A DNA stretch of 64,000 nucleotides from Flavobacterium sp. ZT3R18 (GCF_007097385.1 NZ_VJZS01000004.1:62001-126000); one strand, 5' to 3'. Positions 1-9,205 are shown, counted from the first letter of the stretch. Made by a program: numbers and translations. The notes: generated by a model not told the origin, from the sequence alone.

Positions 1-22
1 CTATAATTTCAGCCTTGTTCAT
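1..22 (-). CDS. Start of a gene running off the left edge (partial)
   Basis: Reading leftwards, an ATG at 22-20 opens a frame that stays open for seven codons to the window edge (Met-Asn-Lys-Ala-Glu-Ile-Ile). It is preceded by an A-rich leader and lies 165 bases after the stop of the permease gene on the same strand, so it could be the next gene of that transcription unit. Too little is visible to name it. An ethanolamine-utilisation gene would fit the neighbour, but nothing in the seven residues shows it. Confidence 0.35.
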
Positions 23-187
23 TTTTAATGTTTTTTTTGAATTTATAAAAGGGTTTAAAAAATGATGTGTTTTTAGAGTTTGTTTTTTTGTGTTAATCAA
101 ATTCATAGATAGTTACAACAGAGACTTGATTTGTGAATTCAGTTTACAATCATTATGAAACTATGCAATTTAATAGCATTCAATGTG

Positions 188-1483
188 TTATTTATGAAAA
201 ATTTTGAACAATATATAACTGATAATGATAAATCCAAAATAATACAAAGCTAAAGTCTGGTTATAATAACTCATTGCAACAAGCGATATCAATCCGATAA
301 CTAAAGCCACAATAGGTAGAATTGGATACATTGGTACAACAAAAGGGCGTTCCAATTCTGGCTCCGTTTGACGTAATTTTAATAAAGACATCATAGAAAG
401 TACATATAAAGTAAGTGCTCCAAAAACGGCTATTGTAATAATGTCGCCAGTTTTGTTTGTGAATAAAGCTATAATTCCCAAAAGCATATTTATTATCAGT
501 GCATTTGAAGGGGTTTTAAATTTTTCATTTACTTTTCCAAGAAATTTTGGTGCGTAACTTACTTTTCCAAACTCCATTGTTGCTCTACCGCCTGCAAGTA
601 TAAGTCCGTGAAAAGAAGCAATTAGCCCAAAAAGACCAACGCCAATAAGCAATTGATACATGATACTATTTGAAGAAACTACCATACTCATAGCCATTGG
701 CAAGGGAGAATCGGATAGACTGCCGTCTGCTTTATAAACTACTTTTTCCCAACCACCAACACCAATAGCGGCAACATAAACCAGTACACATAATAGTAAT
801 AATGTAAAAAGCGCACTTCCAAATCCTTTTGTAATATCTCTTTGCGGATTTTTAGATTCTTCTGCTACATTAGCAATTCCTTCTATTCCAAGAAAAAACC
901 AGATTGCAAATGGGATTGCTGCAAATATGCCACCCAAACCATTTATACTTGGATTATGAGTAAAATTTTCGACAGTAAAATGTGGAATTGTAACACCAAA
1001 AAATAAAATTAATTCGCCAACGGCTAGAATTGTTATCAATAATTCGAATGTTGCAGCAAGTTTAACACCAATTATATTAAGAATTGTAAATATGAAGTAA
1101 GCAATAATTGCAAAACAAACAATATTTATCTGAGGGAAGTTTAGATTTAAATAGGCGCCAATGGCAAATGCAATGGCTGGCGGAGCAAATACAAATTCAA
1201 CAATTTGCGCCAAACCAGTAACGAAACCAAGATCTTTTCCAAAGGCTCTATTGGCATAATCAAAACCACCTCCAGCTTTGGGTATGGCACAGGCTAATTC
1301 AGAATACGAAAAACTAAAACAGGCATACATAATTGCAATTATTATTGTGGCAATTCCCATTCCATAAGTCCCCGCTTTTTCCAGACCTAAATTCCATCCA
1401 AAATACATTCCAGAAATCACATAACCTACTCCCAAACCCCAAAGCAATAGAGGGGACAACGTTTTTTTTAAATGTGTGCTCAT
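188..1483 (-). CDS. APC-superfamily amino acid/amine permease, ethanolamine permease-like
   Basis: A 431-residue polytopic membrane protein with about twelve hydrophobic segments and almost no soluble part. The N-terminal stretch with GLGVGYVISGMYFGWN, followed by a conserved AIPKAGGGFDYANRAFG, is typical of the APC superfamily and in particular of the ethanolamine permease branch. It would import a small amine or amino acid across the inner membrane, probably driven by the ion gradient. The ATG start leaves a normal first helix after about ten residues. It is transcribed divergently from the carboxylase operon across a 289-base spacer, and a further gene seems to begin 165 bases downstream. 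No ethanolamine ammonia-lyase is visible inside the window, so the substrate is inferred from family resemblance only. Confidence 0.8.
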   Translation of the reverse strand: MSTHLKKTLSPLLLWGLGVGYVISGMYFGWNLGLEKAGTYGMGIATIIIAIMYACFSFSYSELACAIPKAGGGFDYANRAFGKDLGFVTGLAQIVEFVFAPPAIAFAIGAYLNLNFPQINIVCFAIIAYFIFTILNIIGVKLAATFELLITILAVGELILFFGVTIPHFTVENFTHNPSINGLGGIFAAIPFAIWFFLGIEGIANVAEESKNPQRDITKGFGSALFTLLLLCVLVYVAAIGVGGWEKVVYKADGSLSDSPLPMAMSMVVSSNSIMYQLLIGVGLFGLIASFHGLILAGGRATMEFGKVSYAPKFLGKVNEKFKTPSNALIINMLLGIIALFTNKTGDIITIAVFGALTLYVLSMMSLLKLRQTEPELERPFVVPMYPILPIVALVIGLISLVAMSYYNQTLALYYFGFIIISYILFKIFHK

Positions 1484-1772
1484 AAAATTTTGTTTTTGAT
1501 TAATAAATGATATTTTTAAAATCGAAACTGATACTTGTTAGTTATATAGGTGTTTACTGTTTTAAGAAAATTCTGTTTTTTACGAATTATTAAATTTATA
1601 TTTAAAATCAATACAATGGTAAAATTTTACTTATTTTTATTTTAATCTCAGTTTTTGTTCGTGAAAACACATTAAATAGGCGTTTTTCAATTATAAAAAT
1701 GCGATATAAATTTATTTTTTTATTCACTACCATTTTCTTTGACTATTTTTACCGCTACAAAATACATATATA

Positions 1773-2258
1773 ATGAGTCCAACCTTTAAAGTAAAAGTAA
1801 ATGACACTTTTCAATTTGATTTTGAAAAGGAAAGTATTTCTCAACTGGATGCCGTACCTACGGGAGTAAATGAATTTCATGTACTGCATCAAAACACACC
1901 TTATAAAGCGGAAATCATCACTTCGGATTTCAATCACAAAAGCTATACGGTTAAGGTAAACAATACCAATTATACGGTAGCGATTTCAAATCCTTTGGAC
2001 GTCCTTATCAAAGAAATGGGGTTTGAGGTAGGGTTGACCAAACAGGTTAACGCGATCAAAGCACCTATGCCGGGATTAATTTTGGAAATTAGTGTCGTTG
2101 TCGGACAAACCGTAAAAGAGAATGATAATTTGATCATTTTGGGTGCGATGAAAATGGAGAATAGTTTTCTTTCGCCAAGAGATGGGGTGATTAAATCCAT
2201 TTCGGTGAGTACGGGAGACGCGGTAGACAAAGGGCAGTTATTAATTGAATTCGAGTAA
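1773..2258 (+). CDS. Biotin carboxyl carrier subunit of an acyl-CoA carboxylase
   Basis: A 161-residue protein. The last 70 residues form a biotinyl domain with the biotin attachment motif AMKMEN, the modified lysine being about residue 127, and the usual preceding Pro-Met-Pro-Gly turn (APMPGLI). The first 90 residues resemble the N-terminal part of stand-alone carrier proteins of propionyl-CoA/acetyl-CoA carboxylases in Bacteroidota. It carries the carboxybiotin between the two catalytic subunits encoded just downstream. The stop codon lies four bases before the ATG of the biotin carboxylase gene, so the three genes are clearly one operon. It acts in the cytoplasm and needs a biotin ligase, which is not in this window. 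Confidence 0.9.
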   Translation: MSPTFKVKVNDTFQFDFEKESISQLDAVPTGVNEFHVLHQNTPYKAEIITSDFNHKSYTVKVNNTNYTVAISNPLDVLIKEMGFEVGLTKQVNAIKAPMPGLILEISVVVGQTVKENDNLIILGAMKMENSFLSPRDGVIKSISVSTGDAVDKGQLLIEFE

Positions 2259-2262
2259 AATT

Positions 2263-3705
2263 ATGCAAAAAATATTAGTTGCCAATAGAGGGGAAATTGC
2301 CATTAGGGTGATGAAAACCGCACAGAAAATGGGCATTAAAACCGTGGCAGTATATTCTACTGCCGATAGAAATGCACCGCACGTAAAATTTGCCGATGAA
2401 GCGGTTTGGATTGGGGAATCTCCATCAAACCAATCGTATTTATTAGGAAGCAAAATTATTGAAGTCGCCAAATCTTTGAATGTAGATGCGATTCATCCAG
2501 GATATGGTTTCTTGAGTGAAAACGCCGATTTTGCCGAAGAAGCCGAGAAAAACAATATCATTTTTATTGGTCCCAAGTCGAAAGCCATTAAAATCATGGG
2601 AAGTAAACTGGCGGCGAAAGATGCCGTGAAAGCCTATAATATTCCGATGGTTCCCGGTATTGACGAGGCGATTACGGATATTGAAAAAGCGAAGCAAGCC
2701 GCAACATCAATTGGTTTTCCTATCTTGATTAAAGCTTCGGCTGGTGGTGGAGGAAAAGGAATGCGTGTGGTAGAAAGTGAAGCTGATTTTGAGTCCCAAA
2801 TGAATCGTGCGATAAGCGAAGCGATTTCGGCTTTTGGCGATGGTTCGGTTTTTATCGAGAAATATGTGGCTTCTCCACGACATATCGAAATTCAGGTGAT
2901 GGCAGACAGTCATGGCAACATTTTATATTTGTTTGAAAGAGAATGCAGCATTCAACGTCGTCATCAAAAGGTGGTTGAAGAAGCACCTTCGGCAGTTTTA
3001 ACGCCAGAATTGCGTAAAAAAATGGGTGAAGCGGCGGTCTTAGTGGCTAAATCTTGTGATTACTTAGGAGCAGGAACTGTTGAATTTTTATTAGACGAAA
3101 ACAATAATTTCTACTTCCTGGAAATGAATACCCGTTTGCAGGTGGAGCACCCCGTTACGGAACTGATTACCGGTACCGACTTGGTTGAACTGCAAATTAG
3201 AGTGGCAAGGGGAGAAGCATTGACTATCAAACAAGAAGACTTGAAAATAAAAGGACATGCATTGGAATTGCGTGTGTATGCCGAAGATCCGCTGAATGAT
3301 TTCTTGCCGAGTGTGGGTCATTTGGATGTGTATCAATTGCCTGTTGGCGAAGGAATTCGTGTGGATAATGGTTTTGAACAAGGTATGGATATTCCGATTT
3401 ATTATGACCCGATGTTGGCTAAATTGATCACTTACGGACAAACCCGTGAAGAAGCGATTCAGTTGATGATTAAAGCGATTGAAGACTATCAGGTAGAAGG
3501 AGTGCAGACGACTTTGCCTTTCGGTAAGTTTGTTTTTGAACATGAGGCGTTTCGTTCCGGAAAATTTGATACGCATTTTGTGAAGCAATATTACAATGCC
3601 GATGTATTGAAAAACCAAATGGCGCAAGAAGCCGAAATTGCTGCTTTGGTGGCATTGAAACAGTATTTTGAGGACCAAAAAATCGTACGCTTACCAATTC
3701 AGTAA
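2263..3705 (+). CDS. Biotin carboxylase subunit of an acyl-CoA carboxylase
   Basis: The ATG at 2263 (MQKILVANRGEIAIRV) gives 480 residues. An upstream TTG at 2245 lies inside the carrier gene and is unlikely to be used. The protein has the N-terminal biotin carboxylase fold, an ATP-grasp domain with the glycine-rich loop KASAGGGGKGMRVV near residue 160, and the catalytic signature EMNTRLQVEHPVTE near residue 290. It uses ATP and bicarbonate to carboxylate biotin on the carrier protein. Its length is slightly above the roughly 450 residues of fatty-acid-synthesis AccC and matches the separate BC subunits of propionyl-CoA-type carboxylases. It sits between the carrier and the carboxyltransferase with spacers of four and three bases. 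Confidence 0.92.
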   Translation: MQKILVANRGEIAIRVMKTAQKMGIKTVAVYSTADRNAPHVKFADEAVWIGESPSNQSYLLGSKIIEVAKSLNVDAIHPGYGFLSENADFAEEAEKNNIIFIGPKSKAIKIMGSKLAAKDAVKAYNIPMVPGIDEAITDIEKAKQAATSIGFPILIKASAGGGGKGMRVVESEADFESQMNRAISEAISAFGDGSVFIEKYVASPRHIEIQVMADSHGNILYLFERECSIQRRHQKVVEEAPSAVLTPELRKKMGEAAVLVAKSCDYLGAGTVEFLLDENNNFYFLEMNTRLQVEHPVTELITGTDLVELQIRVARGEALTIKQEDLKIKGHALELRVYAEDPLNDFLPSVGHLDVYQLPVGEGIRVDNGFEQGMDIPIYYDPMLAKLITYGQTREEAIQLMIKAIEDYQVEGVQTTLPFGKFVFEHEAFRSGKFDTHFVKQYYNADVLKNQMAQEAEIAALVALKQYFEDQKIVRLPIQ

Positions 3706-3708
3706 ATT

Positions 3709-5250
3709 ATGCAAGACAAAATAAAAACACTAAACGATAAAATTGCCGAAGCCCATTTGGGTGGAGGAATAAAACGTATTGCGAAACAGCATTCGAATAA
3801 AAAACTAACGGCAAGGGAACGCATCGATTATTTGATGGATGAAGGTTCTTTTGAAGAAATCGGGATGTTGGTGACCCACCGAACTACTGATTTTGGAATG
3901 GAAAAAGAAATGTATTATGGCGATGGAGTCATTACAGGATACGGAACCATCAACGGTAGATTGGTTTATATTTTTGCACAAGATTTTACGGTTTTTGGTG
4001 GTTCGTTATCCGAAACACATGCCGAGAAAATTTGTAAAATAATGGATATGGCAGTCAAAATGGGTGCGCCTATGATTGGACTGAACGATTCTGGTGGGGC
4101 ACGTATTCAGGAAGGCGTTCGTTCTTTGGGCGGTTATGCCGATATTTTCTTTAGAAACGTACAAGCCAGTGGCGTGATTCCGCAAATCTCCGCGATTATG
4201 GGACCTTGCGCCGGTGGAGCGGTGTATTCTCCTGCCATGACTGATTTTACGATGATGGTTGAAGACACCAGTTATATGTTTGTAACGGGGCCAAATGTGG
4301 TAAAAACAGTGACGAATGAATCGGTAACTTCAGAGGAATTGGGAGGGGCAAGTACGCATTCTACCAAGTCGGGTGTGGCACATTGCACCTCGACAAATGA
4401 TGTGGTTTGTTTGGAAGACCTCAAGCGATTGTTGAGTTATTTACCTCAAAATAATAAAGAAACTGCACGCAATTTGCCGTACGAACTCCAAGATGAGGTA
4501 CGCGAGCAATTAGCCGGTATTATTCCGGATAATCCGAATAAGCCTTATGACATGCACGCTGTGATAGCTGGGATTATTGACGAAGATTCGTTTTTTGAGA
4601 TTCATAAAAATTATGCCGAAAACATCCTTGTGGGTTTTGCCCGATTGGGAGGCCGAAGCATCGGAATTGTAGCCAACCAACCGATGTTTTTGGCGGGTTG
4701 TCTGGATGTCAACAGTTCGAAAAAAGCGGCGCGATTTACCCGTTTTTGTGATGCGTTTAATATTCCGTTATTGGTATTGGTAGATGTACCGGGCTTTTTG
4801 CCGGGAACCGACCAAGAGTGGAACGGTATCATTGTTCACGGAGCGAAATTGCTTTATGCCTTAAGTGAAGCAACCGTGCCAAGAATTACCGTGATTACCC
4901 GTAAAGCCTATGGTGGAGCTTATGATGTAATGAATTCCAAACACATTGGTGCCGACATGAATTTTGCCTGGCCTACTGCCGAGATTGCCGTAATGGGAGC
5001 TAAAGGTGCCTCGGAAATTATCTTCAAAAAAGAAATCTACGACGCCGAAGACCATGAGGCTAAACTCTTGGAAAAAGAAGCCGAATACGCTGATTTGTTT
5101 GCCAATCCGTACACAGCAGCACAACGTGGTTTTGTAGATGAGGTGATCCTTCCGCAAGACACGAGACGCAAATTGATAAAAGCGTTTAGCATGCTGGAGA
5201 ATAAAGTAAGTGTTACTCCAGATAGAAAACACGGGAATATTCCTTTGTAA
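3709..5250 (+). CDS. Acyl-CoA carboxylase carboxyltransferase (beta) subunit, propionyl-CoA carboxylase-like
   Basis: This 513-residue protein is a fused-type carboxyltransferase of the PccB family. It contains the N-half motif [12 protein letters not shown], the oxyanion-hole region [12 protein letters not shown], and [11 protein letters not shown], and in the C-half [13 protein letters not shown] and AYGGAYDVM. It transfers the carboxyl group from carboxybiotin to an acyl-CoA. In Bacteroidota this arrangement usually makes methylmalonyl-CoA from propionyl-CoA, linking it to succinate metabolism. An acetyl-CoA or mixed specificity cannot be excluded from sequence reading alone. The ATG is three bases after the previous stop, and the operon ends in a clear hairpin-T-tract terminator about 25 bases after the stop codon. 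Confidence 0.9.
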   Translation: MQDKIKTLNDKIAEAHLGGGIKRIAKQHSNKKLTARERIDYLMDEGSFEEIGMLVTHRTTDFGMEKEMYYGDGVITGYGTINGRLVYIFAQDFTVFGGSLSETHAEKICKIMDMAVKMGAPMIGLNDSGGARIQEGVRSLGGYADIFFRNVQASGVIPQISAIMGPCAGGAVYSPAMTDFTMMVEDTSYMFVTGPNVVKTVTNESVTSEELGGASTHSTKSGVAHCTSTNDVVCLEDLKRLLSYLPQNNKETARNLPYELQDEVREQLAGIIPDNPNKPYDMHAVIAGIIDEDSFFEIHKNYAENILVGFARLGGRSIGIVANQPMFLAGCLDVNSSKKAARFTRFCDAFNIPLLVLVDVPGFLPGTDQEWNGIIVHGAKLLYALSEATVPRITVITRKAYGGAYDVMNSKHIGADMNFAWPTAEIAVMGAKGASEIIFKKEIYDAEDHEAKLLEKEAEYADLFANPYTAAQRGFVDEVILPQDTRRKLIKAFSMLENKVSVTPDRKHGNIPL

Positions 5251-5274
5251 TCTTTCAATAAGAAATTGAAATTG

Positions 5275-5306
5275 AAAAACCACCTGATTATTTTAGGTGG
5301 TTTTTT
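5275..5306 (+). terminator. Rho-independent terminator of the carboxylase operon
   Basis: An inverted repeat with AAACCACCT and AGGTGGTTT arms, separated by nine bases and followed by a run of T, starts 25 bases after the carboxyltransferase stop codon. Confidence 0.85.
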
Positions 5307-5353
5307 GTTGGACATGTTTTGCCAAAGTTGCTGTTTCAATTATTTGTCTATCC

Positions 5354-5609
5354 GTTTTACAGTAAAAGTATCTTGTTTTATTAATTTTACCGAAGCAGAT
5401 ATAGGTTTTGTCATAAAAACCTTCCGATTTGTCAATTTTACCGTAGCGATTATTTGTTTTTCCGTAAAAAGCATTCAAAATAATTATTTTTCCAATGAAA
5501 TAATTGTTTTTCCATGAAATTTATTAAAAATTGATTGCAATTAAATAATTGTTTTTCCATATTTGTATTCAATTTTAATTGTTTTTCCAGATCAATAATT
5601 GTTTTTCCA
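5354..5609 (+). repeat. Degenerate phased repeat array (TAATTGTTTTTCCA units) upstream of the Fic gene
   Basis: Near-identical TAATTGTTTTTCCA units end at 5514, 5559, 5589 and 5609. Clear variants end at 5494, 5464 and 5443, and weaker ones at about 5412, 5392 and 5362. Distances between successive unit ends, read right to left, are 20, 30, 45, 20, 30, 21, 31, 20 and 30 bases. Apart from one step they alternate between about two and three turns of B-DNA. The last unit ends 14 bases before the Fic start codon. The spacing is not a multiple of three, and the short frames that cross it are not convincing genes. The array decays in sequence from the Fic side towards the carboxylase side. Confidence 0.7.
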
Positions 5610-5623
5610 AAAAAGAGAGTAGT

Positions 5624-7114
5624 ATGGAACAAAAAATAGGGTTTTCTTGGCTGAAAGAATTTTATAAATTGAATAAATGTTCTTTGAAGCATCAATCCTT
5701 TATTGGAAAAAAGGATGGAATAGAAATAACTTCAAAAGGCATCGTTCTTCAGGTCTTTAGATCTAGTAAGTTTGCCGTTGAAAACAATCCGCTGGAACAC
5801 CTTGTTTTTGGGCTGAAATACGACTATCTTGATTTTCATTTATTAAAATCAGTTTTTAAAAAAATTCCTGAGAAAGAAATTATTGCTTTTATAGGTAATT
5901 CTCCGTCAGGAATATATTCTAAAAAAATTGGTTTCCTATTTGAATTTCTTATGGATAAATCGTTGGATATAGACTTTGTTATTCCCGGGAATTATGTTGA
6001 TTTATTAGACGAGAAAAAATATATCGTTGGGAAAACGGTTAAGAATTCTAAATGGAAAATCAACGATAACTTGCTGGGAACTCCAGATTTTTGTCCAATA
6101 GTTAGAAAAACAGCCGAAATAGAAATTTTTCAAAGTATTGATATTTCAGCTCAAATAATGCAGCTACGAAAAGAGTATCCGTTGGATATCTTTACTAGAG
6201 CGACTAATTATTTATACGGAAAAGAAACAAAATCATCGTATGAAATTGAGCATGAAAAACCTTCGCCAAAACGGATAGAACGCTTTGTCTCCTTGCTGAT
6301 GAAAGCGGGGACAGTAGCTGAAGATAATATGTTTGATGAGGGGTATTTGACTCTTTTGCAAAATGAAATTGTTGACCCAAGATTTGCCGTAAAACGGTAT
6401 CGCGATTTTCAGAATTATGTGGGGCAGTCACTTCCCAATTATTCGGAAATGCTGCATTATATATGCCCACCGCCAGAACTTGTACACTCGTTGATGCATG
6501 GTTTAAAAGAAGTTGCTCTAAAAACGGGAACTGCATCAGCATTAGTTCGAGCCAGCACTTTGTCATTTGGGTTTGTTTTCATTCATCCATTTGAAGACGG
6601 AAATGGACGTTTGCATCGATTTTTGATTCATGACACTTTGGTTCGGGATAAAGTGGTTCAAGATGGTTTAATTATCCCAGTTTCAGCGCATATATTGAAT
6701 AATCTCAAAGAATATGATGGGGTATTAGAAGATTTTTCTAAAGTATTAATGCAAATAATTGATTATGAAAAAGATGATAAAGGGAACGTTCGTGTTTTAA
6801 ATTTGGAGGAAATAGAAAGTTATTACCGCTTTCCTGATTTGACGGTACAAACTTCTTTCTTAGGAAAAACGATTCAAGAAACCGTGATGACAGACATTCC
6901 GAATGAGCTTGAATTTATTATGAGATATGATGAATTGAGGTTGTCTATTCAAGAAATTGTTGATATGCCTGATGCTGAAATTAGCAGAATGATACTTTTT
7001 CTTCATCAAAATAAAGGCATATTCCCAAAAAGGAGAAGAAAAGATTTCGCTAAATTAATCGATTCAGAAATTGAATTGATGGAGAAAGAATATTTGACTA
7101 TTTTCGAAATGTAA
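5624..7114 (+). CDS. Fic/DOC family protein with a large N-terminal extension
   Basis: The ATG at 5624 gives 496 residues; an in-frame TTG at 5579 lies inside the repeat array and was not chosen. The catalytic Fic motif HPFEDGNGRLHR begins with His321, which is complete, so AMP transfer (or a related nucleotidyl transfer) onto a protein is expected. A possible class II inhibitory helix with Ser205-Tyr-Glu-Ile-Glu209 precedes the Fic core, so activity is probably self-restrained. The first 200 residues are not a domain I recognise, and the last 100 are helical and could include a winged helix. No separate antitoxin gene is adjacent. The gene stands alone between a terminator and a convergent two-component operon, with a striking repeat array as its leader. 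Confidence 0.85.
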   Translation: MEQKIGFSWLKEFYKLNKCSLKHQSFIGKKDGIEITSKGIVLQVFRSSKFAVENNPLEHLVFGLKYDYLDFHLLKSVFKKIPEKEIIAFIGNSPSGIYSKKIGFLFEFLMDKSLDIDFVIPGNYVDLLDEKKYIVGKTVKNSKWKINDNLLGTPDFCPIVRKTAEIEIFQSIDISAQIMQLRKEYPLDIFTRATNYLYGKETKSSYEIEHEKPSPKRIERFVSLLMKAGTVAEDNMFDEGYLTLLQNEIVDPRFAVKRYRDFQNYVGQSLPNYSEMLHYICPPPELVHSLMHGLKEVALKTGTASALVRASTLSFGFVFIHPFEDGNGRLHRFLIHDTLVRDKVVQDGLIIPVSAHILNNLKEYDGVLEDFSKVLMQIIDYEKDDKGNVRVLNLEEIESYYRFPDLTVQTSFLGKTIQETVMTDIPNELEFIMRYDELRLSIQEIVDMPDAEISRMILFLHQNKGIFPKRRRKDFAKLIDSEIELMEKEYLTIFEM

Positions 7115-7153
7115 TTACCCCGCTTTTTGAGTCTATTAATGGGTTCTTATCTG

Positions 7154-7840
7154 TTACTCCACAAAAAACCTAAACCCAATCCCATGTAAATTCTCAATCG
7201 CAATCCCTTTCTCATTTACCAAAATTTTGCGCAGGCGGGAAATAAAAACATCGAGACTACGCCCCATAAAATAATCGTCATCGCCCCAAAGAGAAGTTAG
7301 GATTTGCTCTCGTTTTAAAACTACATTTTTATTGTCGAGAAATAATTTCAAAAGATCCGCTTCGCGTTGGGTGAGGGGTATCTTTTCTGTTTCATTGAAT
7401 AGAATGAAATTTTTGGTGTCGAATTGGTATTTTCCAATTTGATAAATTGATTTTTCAATCGCATTTTTTTTGCGGGAACGTCTCAAAAATATTTCAATTT
7501 TAAGGAGTAATTCTTCAATGCTAAAAGGCTTTACAAGATAATCATCAGCTCCTAACCGCAGGCCTTTGATGCGGTCTTCTTTCAGAGTTTTGGCCGATAG
7601 AAAAATAATTGGAACGTCGGTATCGAGTTTCCTGATTTCGGCAGCCAATTCAAAGCCGTCCATTTTTGGCATCATTATATCCAAAATACAAATATCGAAA
7701 ACGCCTTTTTTGAAAGCTTCGAAACCTGCAGCCCCATCTTCACAATGGGTCACTTCATAGTGGTTTTGCTCTAAGTTGTCTTTGGTTAAGAATGCTAGTG
7801 TTGCATCGTCTTCGGTATATAGTATTCGAACAGTACTCAT
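7154..7840 (-). CDS. OmpR-family response regulator, RprY-like
   Basis: A 228-residue cytoplasmic regulator. The receiver domain (residues 4-118) has the acidic pair Asp11-Asp12 (in TEDD), the phosphorylated Asp54 in ILDIMMP, and the conserved Lys of the LVKPFS motif. The C-terminal winged helix (about 130-226) ends with GIGFRF, as in OmpR/PhoB proteins. The sequence resembles RprY, the partner of RprX in Bacteroides. Its ATG follows the kinase stop codon directly (TAAATG), so the two are translationally coupled, with the kinase first. Direct TTAACAA repeats upstream of the pair could be its own binding site (see findings). Confidence 0.9.
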   Translation of the reverse strand: MSTVRILYTEDDATLAFLTKDNLEQNHYEVTHCEDGAAGFEAFKKGVFDICILDIMMPKMDGFELAAEIRKLDTDVPIIFLSAKTLKEDRIKGLRLGADDYLVKPFSIEELLLKIEIFLRRSRKKNAIEKSIYQIGKYQFDTKNFILFNETEKIPLTQREADLLKLFLDNKNVVLKREQILTSLWGDDDYFMGRSLDVFISRLRKILVNEKGIAIENLHGIGFRFFVE

Positions 7841-9100
7841 TTAGTTTTGTGGAATTAGTAGTGAAAAGGTACAACCTTTTTCTAGATTGCATTTTACAGT
7901 TATTTTCCAGTGGTGCAGGTCACACACTTTTTTCGCATAGTACAAACCCAATCCAAAACCAGTGACTTCATTGCTTTTTTGACTCGGAATCCTGTAAAAT
8001 TTATCAAATATAAAGGGAATGTTTTTAGAGGAAATTCCAATGCCGTTGTCGGTAAAACTTAATTGTAAATGCTTTCCAACTTTTGCAATAGCGATATTAA
8101 TTTCGGGTTTGTTTTCGCAGTATTTTATCGCATTATCCAGTAGGTTGTAAACCAAATTGGAGAAGTGAAATTCATCAGCTTCAATGGTAATTGCGGCCAA
8201 ATTGGTTTTGATTTCTATATTGGTTTCGGGATGTTTTAGCTTAATGTTTTCAATTACAGATTCTAGTATAGGTAGAACATTCAGCTGGTTTTTGTTCAAC
8301 ACTAAAGGAGCATTATCAGACTTTGCAACGGTCAAAATTTTCTCTATATGTTGGTTTAATTTATTGCTTTGGTCAATGATAATATGGGTGTACTTTTCCA
8401 GTTTTTCGTCTTGCAGAATTGGATTTTGCTTGATGAGGTAATTGGAAGCAATTAGTATGGAGGACAAAGGCGTTTTGAATTCGTGCGTCATATTATTAAT
8501 GAAATCGCGTTGTAAATCGGAGTATTTCTTTTGCTGTAAAAGCGTAAAAATAGAATATACATAAACCAGTAAAATAACAATTAACGCAATCGAAAGTACA
8601 AACCAAAATTTTAATGAACTGAACAGATAATTAGTTTCGTTAGGAAATCGAATGGCAAAATAATAGACTAAATTTTTATGTTTGGGAAAATGTACGGAAT
8701 GTTTGGTTTGTTTTTTTTCGGATAGCGAGATGTAGTTGCCATAGACCATTTCGTCGCTTTGACAATTGTACATGGCGTATTCAAAATCCGTAGTGATATT
8801 CATTTTTTTGAATTCGGAGATGAGATAAAACTCTAAAATTTCGGGTTCAAAATCATTATCAATATTGACAATATAATAATCATTGGAGATTTTTCGTACT
8901 GGATTTTTACCAGGAAGTTCTTGATTGGTTCCTTGATATAGTTTTTTGGCAACTTCTAGTAAGGCAACGTGTGCTTTTTGGCTGAACTTTTTTTCTTCAA
9001 TAGTAAAGGCTTCTTTCGTCCAAAGCAATTGTGCTACTAGGATTCCTATAATTGCGATTAATCCAATTAGGATGCTGCTATTGAGTTTGGTTAGTTTCAT
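7841..9100 (-). CDS. Sensor histidine kinase, RprX-like
   Basis: This 419-residue membrane kinase has a first transmembrane helix at about 9-27, a periplasmic sensor of about 135 residues, and a second helix at about 166-188. The HisKA domain carries His206 in NNMTHEFKTPLSS. The ATPase domain has the N box (NLVYNLLDNAIKY), G1 (DNGIGIS) and G2 (GFGLGLYYAKK). It would autophosphorylate and pass the phosphate to the regulator encoded immediately downstream without any spacer. The periplasmic part has no domain I can name, so the signal is unknown. The gene is divergent from the DUF1573 gene, with a 173-base spacer holding candidate regulator sites. Confidence 0.9.
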   Translation of the reverse strand: MKLTKLNSSILIGLIAIIGILVAQLLWTKEAFTIEEKKFSQKAHVALLEVAKKLYQGTNQELPGKNPVRKISNDYYIVNIDNDFEPEILEFYLISEFKKMNITTDFEYAMYNCQSDEMVYGNYISLSEKKQTKHSVHFPKHKNLVYYFAIRFPNETNYLFSSLKFWFVLSIALIVILLVYVYSIFTLLQQKKYSDLQRDFINNMTHEFKTPLSSILIASNYLIKQNPILQDEKLEKYTHIIIDQSNKLNQHIEKILTVAKSDNAPLVLNKNQLNVLPILESVIENIKLKHPETNIEIKTNLAAITIEADEFHFSNLVYNLLDNAIKYCENKPEINIAIAKVGKHLQLSFTDNGIGISSKNIPFIFDKFYRIPSQKSNEVTGFGLGLYYAKKVCDLHHWKITVKCNLEKGCTFSLLIPQN

Positions 9101-9138
9101 TATGTAATATTAATCAAAATTTGGATGCCTTTTTTGCA

Positions 9139-9177
9139 TTAACAAGTCGTTAACAAAGATTAGATAGCGCTTAACAA
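9139..9177 (+). promoter_or_regulatory. TTAACAA direct repeats, candidate response-regulator box
   Basis: Three identical TTAACAA heptamers start at 9139, 9150 and 9171, so they are 11 and 21 bases apart, that is one and two helical turns on one face of the DNA. They lie between the divergent RprX-like kinase and DUF1573 genes. OmpR/PhoB-family regulators commonly bind such direct repeats with 11-base periodicity (the TTAACA boxes of PhoP are an example). That the neighbouring regulator binds here is inference. Confidence 0.45.
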
Positions 9178-9197
9178 GGGTGTCTGTTTTTCTAATC

Positions 9198-9205
9198 TAC
9201 TTTTG
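9198..9205 (+). promoter_or_regulatory. Candidate -7 element for the DUF1573 gene
   Basis: TACTTTTG fits the Bacteroidota -7 consensus TAnnTTTG. It lies 21 bases after the last TTAACAA repeat and 69 bases before the ATG. No TTG is present at the usual upstream distance, which would fit a promoter that needs an activator. Confidence 0.4.

Noticed and set aside
2245..2262. Upstream TTG start for the biotin carboxylase
   Set aside because: It overlaps the carrier gene, and the ATG at 2263 begins exactly with the family's N-terminus.
3091..3678. Long antisense frame in the biotin carboxylase gene
   Set aside because: It is the mirror of a strongly coding gene, without a leader or recognisable motif.
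5266..5695. Short open frames on both strands across the repeat array (about 60-83 codons)
   Set aside because: They follow the repeat unit rather than a coding pattern, have no leader and give low-complexity proteins. The unit spacing is not a multiple of three.
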